The notes beneath the pieces were generated by a model. The model saw only the letters and a list, made by a program, of their open reading frames with translations, was not told the DNA's origin and ran no database searches. The translations under genes were made by a program, and so were the position numbers. This document shows, piece by piece, positions 61,201 through 64,000 of a DNA stretch of 64,000 nt (position 1 is its first letter; the number at the start of each line of letters is the position of its first letter). Location of the stretch: the NCBI GenBank assembly GCA_961205875.1, contig OY540812.1, forward strand, positions 10,478,001 through 10,542,000. Direction: 5' to 3'. This DNA is from Sialis fuliginosa (taxonomy: Eukaryota; Arthropoda; Insecta; Megaloptera; Sialidae).

Positions 61201-64000
61201 AGGGTTGGCTCAACACTTAAGAATGGGGACTTTTACGAAAATACTCCTCACAACTAATTCTAAAACCCTGGAAAGTTTCATAACTATTGGAATTATTTAG
61301 TACTTTTGCACAGTATTTCTAAATTAATAGTATCGAGACTGAAATAAAATTGAAAATATTGTAAAAAAATTACATTTCGTTCACTATTTTTTCAAAAACC
61401 CAGCTCTCCTAACATTAATATTTAACCGATCTCAATGTTCTTGATCTTATTTTAAAGAAAATTATATGCTCTACAAAAAAAGATATTTGCTATGTTTTCG
61501 TAGAACGTACGGTTTCAGATAAAAACGCGAAAAACTGTAGAAAAATGTGACCCATTCGCCATTTTTTTAAGATAGCGACGGTAGCACAACTCGGATCAAC
61601 TTGAACATTTTGGAGAATAACCAGAGTCATTAGTAGAACATTTTTACCAAAAATCATTTTGGTCCGAATTAGTTTCCGATAGTTGTTTAAATTTATGTTT
61701 ATTTGACTTGACTAATAATGTGTATAGCAAATTTAAATATCTTCTCCCAGGCAGGTAAATAAATTTTTCGGGGTAATTTTAAAACTTGGTTTTTGGACAG
61801 AAAGGTTCACTTAAATGACTAAACAAAAAATAATATTTTTTTTTCAAATGTACCTATGTAAGAACCTAAAGAGAGTACCTCCATTTTGATTTTTTTTTAA
61901 ATATTCGACATAATATGCATTTTTAAGTGTTTGTACTATAAAAGACATAACATAATAAATTATATTCATTTAAATCATTCGATTTTAAACAATTTAGGTC
62001 CATGAAAAAAGTTTGTCAGTTCTTTAGTTCAAAAGATACAACCATATTAAGAAAGCACTTCATTAAAAAAAAAATACCAAAAACCAAAATTAAAATAAGT
62101 GTATCTTTTTTTGCTCAACACCTACATATGGGGATATTTCTGAAAAGATGCATCTAAGTACTGGGAACAATATGTATAAGTATCATTTCTATTGGAATTA
62201 TTTAGAAGTTTATATGGAGCTGTGTTTTTGTTTCCTGAACTAACTCGTCTTTACACATTTACCCAATTCTGTTTTTGCACGGTAGATACTAGAGATTAGT
62301 TCGGGCAGGGCCAGCCCGATTCGAATTTCAGATCGGACCGGTCCGGACCTTGGTATACATCGGACCGGGCTGAGTCGGACCTTACGAAAACAAAACTTTT
62401 ACTTTTAATAGTTGTTAAATTAATAACAATTGAGGGGTTTGCAGCAACAACGAGTTAACTCCATTTTAAGGCCAAACAGAGTTAACAACTGTTTCTTGGG
62501 GAAAAAAAATCATTCTTTCGTTTGGTTCAACAAAGAATTACCTACCGTTGATAGTTCTCAAGGTATCCGCTAGAATTCATTCGCTTGGGTCAAAATGGAG
62601 TTAACTCCAGAAGCTGACTCTTTTTTTTTGGGTTTAGAATTTAGTTAGTACACTCGTTACTGTGTTCTTTCTTGAAATAAACCAATTTTCTTGAAAATTG
62701 TTCTTATTCAATGCTTCCTTACTTACAAAGAAAATAATTTTCAACTATTTGGGCCAAAAAGGAGTTGCGAATTTGACGAATTTCTCAATGGAATTTGGCC
62801 AAAACATGAAGTGGTAGGTGACAAATAATTGGACGAAGACAAAGGCGATTTAAATACATTCTCCATTTTTTAACAGTTTTTTCTATTTTCCCACAAATTA
62901 TAAAAACTGGAGTTAACTCCTTGTTGCTGCATACCCCTCAATTCATTTATTCAATATTTTTATATTATATACTTCCTTTTGAATAAATATAATTTATTAT
63001 ATCAAATGTTTGGACCTGGTCGGATCGGAGTACAAACCAGGCCGGGCTGGGTCCTGACCTTAGTAACAGTACAAATCGGACCAAATTGGACCGGGCCGAA
63101 AAAAAGTTTCGGACCGGATCAGGCTACTTTTTTAAGGTCCGATCTGATCTCTAGTACAATGCTTCTTAAACTTTTTGTTATCGCGGCTCCCCTGCAACTC
63201 AAATTGATAACCCACGGCCCTCCTAATTTTTGTTTTGAACCCAAGTTGATTAAAAAAAATTCTTTGTTTAATGTTCACTCCTGTACAACTGTAGTGCTAT
63301 CTAGTCATAAAGGAAGTGTTTAGGATTCTCGCAACAGTTTAAAATTTTTGATTTAATAAAAACAGTTGTAAAAATATAATCATTTTAACATTTCAGCATT
63401 TTAACAAAATTTCATATAATCATAATTTAAGCAAATATGTATGTACATCAGTAGGTACGCGTGAAAAAAATAATTTATATTATCGACCGTGCTATTTCAA
63501 AATCATGTAAAAACAGAATTGGGTGTATAATATTAATATTTATCGATGTTTTTTATAATCATTTAAAAAATATTATATCAATAAATATTTCCCTGTTAAA
63601 GCTAGGGGTATTACAACATATATGGCAGTTCTCTTGGAGGTTGATACCCATTACCCCATTCTTAAGTCCTTGCTAGCTTGCAAATTTTGTTAGGTCGTTT
63701 ATAATACCAAATATTAATTATTAAAAAGTTGGTGTATTTTTAGCATTTATTTAACTTTTTCCCCAAAATCACTACCTTTATACCGTCTTTGCTTATTAGA
63801 AATATCTAAATTTACTCATAATCAGTCAATATTTCATTTAATATCTTTAAAAATATTATCTAATAATAATTTATATTTTTCATTCAATGTTTCAGTACAA
63901 TAAAGAAAAGCAAGGAATTACGTTAGGCTCTTTAGATGTTCGTTGTGAAAGATTATTCAAAGCCTTAAAACAATCAAAAATGATACAATGGAACAATTTA
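58214..64000 (+). CDS. glycine N-acyltransferase-like protein, gene 4 (partial, runs off the window)
   Basis: Exon 1 is 58214-58432 (73 codons), ending in phase 0 before GT. Exon 2 begins at 63896 after 'aatgtttcag' and continues beyond 64000, with 35 codons seen. Exon 1 differs from gene 2 at four codons, and the visible part of exon 2 differs at one (Lys to Met). Upstream and intron sequence is also shared with gene 2, so this is a recent segmental duplicate. Intron 1 is 5463 bp against 565 bp in gene 2, because mobile elements have entered it (58485-62242 and 62290-63153). The GNAT exon is outside the window, so whether the gene is intact is unknown. The splice sites seen are normal. Confidence 0.75.
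58485..62242. mobile_element. 3.76-kb inverted-terminal element in intron 1 of gene 4
   Basis: The left end TAGTTCAGGAAAC pairs with the right end GTTTCCTGAACTA, and ACT stands on both sides (58482-58484 and 62243-62245). Further inverted similarity inside the ends covers 'ccaaataattccaatag'. The paralogous intron of gene 2 near 51692 runs 'aataatcggctttacacatt' without it, whereas gene 4 has 'caatact' before and 'actcgtctttacacattt' after it, so gene 2 supplies the empty site. The interior is non-coding and made of diverged internal copies: about 58491-58700 is inverted at 61090-61315; 60900-61030 is direct at 61465-61585; 59880-60120 is direct at 61980-62230. Superfamily unknown. Confidence 0.65.
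59018..59372 (+). repeat. dispersed repeat, copy 2 (partner at 44245-44545)
   Basis: It lies inside the 3.76-kb element. It shares 'caacgatatcgtgtcggcgt' and 'gagaaagtatggctatatat' and the intervening order with copy 1, with an extra stretch of about 35 bp near its start. Confidence 0.65.
62290..63153. mobile_element. element with TAGAGAT ends and GGACCGG iterations, in intron 1 of gene 4
   Basis: The ends TAGAGATTAGTTCGGGC and, inverted, TAGAGATCAGATCGGAC are imperfect inverted repeats, of a type seen in some hAT families. Short words such as 'cggaccgg' and 'tcggacctt' recur near both ends in opposite orientations. No matching target duplication was found. It is itself interrupted by the element at 62432-62939. 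The 114-codon ORF starting near 62979 reads through these GC-rich words and is not a gene. Confidence 0.5.
62432..62939. mobile_element. nested MITE with GAGGGGTTTGCAGCAACAA ends
   Basis: The left end 'gaggggtttgcagcaacaac' pairs with the inverted right end 'gaggggtatgcagcaacaag', followed on both sides by 'gagttaactcc'. AATT flanks both ends, though this palindromic tetramer is ambiguous as a target duplication. Internal 'ggagttaactcc'-type words recur. It sits inside the element at 62290-63153. Confidence 0.6.
63154..63895 (+). repeat. 3' part of gene 4 intron 1, duplicated from gene 2
   Basis: From about 63455 the sequence parallels 51885-52208 of gene 2 ('tatcgaccgtgctatttcaa', 'ggcagttctcttgga', 'ttaactttttccccaaa'), with about 125 bp inserted after 'tttcaaaatca'. 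Before it, near 63157, 'caatgcttcttaaacttttt' resembles a hAT-type left end without a partner. Confidence 0.6.

Noticed and set aside
62979..63323. 114-codon plus-strand ORF rich in Gly, Pro and Arg
   Set aside because: It reads through the iterated GGACCGG words of a transposable element and continues past the element's end. It has no domain.

Overview
This is AT-rich (roughly 70% or more by eye) eukaryotic DNA of insect type. The evidence is short spliced genes with GT-AG introns, AATAAA polyadenylation signals, and a dense load of small DNA transposons and Helitrons of the kinds common in insects. The dispersed repeat at 4082-4430 (tetra-CTGT start, 'aaccgcttaaccgatct' core) and the paired Helitrons suggest Lepidoptera, but the order is a guess. 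There is no sign of bacterial operons, CRISPR or rRNA.

Layout. From 1 to about 48.4 kb I find no host gene. This part is a graveyard of mobile elements. The most notable is a three-level nest at 6850-13140: a CACTA/EnSpm-like element with CACTG termini and repetitive subterminal arrays carries a broken DUF4806-type gene. It has been entered by a hAT-type element (8467-10207, perfect 8-bp target duplication), which itself holds a large palindrome. Other elements with readable ends and target duplications lie at 5384-5925, 16329-16522, 18341-18840, 27434-28292 (a Harbinger-like element split by a hAT-like one), 32359-32779, 38951-39298 and 41791-42232. There are two related Helitrons (21912-22705, 33353-34257) with a third Helitron 3' end at 35700, and a decayed non-LTR retrotransposon fragment at 15481-15765.

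From 49.0 kb to the window end lies a tandem cluster of plus-strand genes for GNAT-fold acyltransferases of the glycine N-acyltransferase-like (GLYAT-like / FR47-like) type. Each has the same three-exon plan: about 72 codons ending in phase 0, about 240-245 nt ending in phase 2, and a final exon of about 400 nt holding the acyl-CoA-binding GNAT domain. Three are complete (49019-51036, 51425-53311, 54164-55862) and a fourth (58214 onward) runs off the window. The third has a second, intact, diverged copy of the last exon (55999-56401) behind its own acceptor, so one locus may encode two proteins with different catalytic halves.

The fourth gene is a recent duplicate of the second, including upstream and intron sequence. 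The second gene's intron 1 therefore serves as an empty site and exposes a 3.76-kb element inserted into intron 1 of the fourth gene. Members of this family are expected to transfer acyl groups from acyl-CoA to small amines or amino acids. Substrates cannot be read from the sequence.
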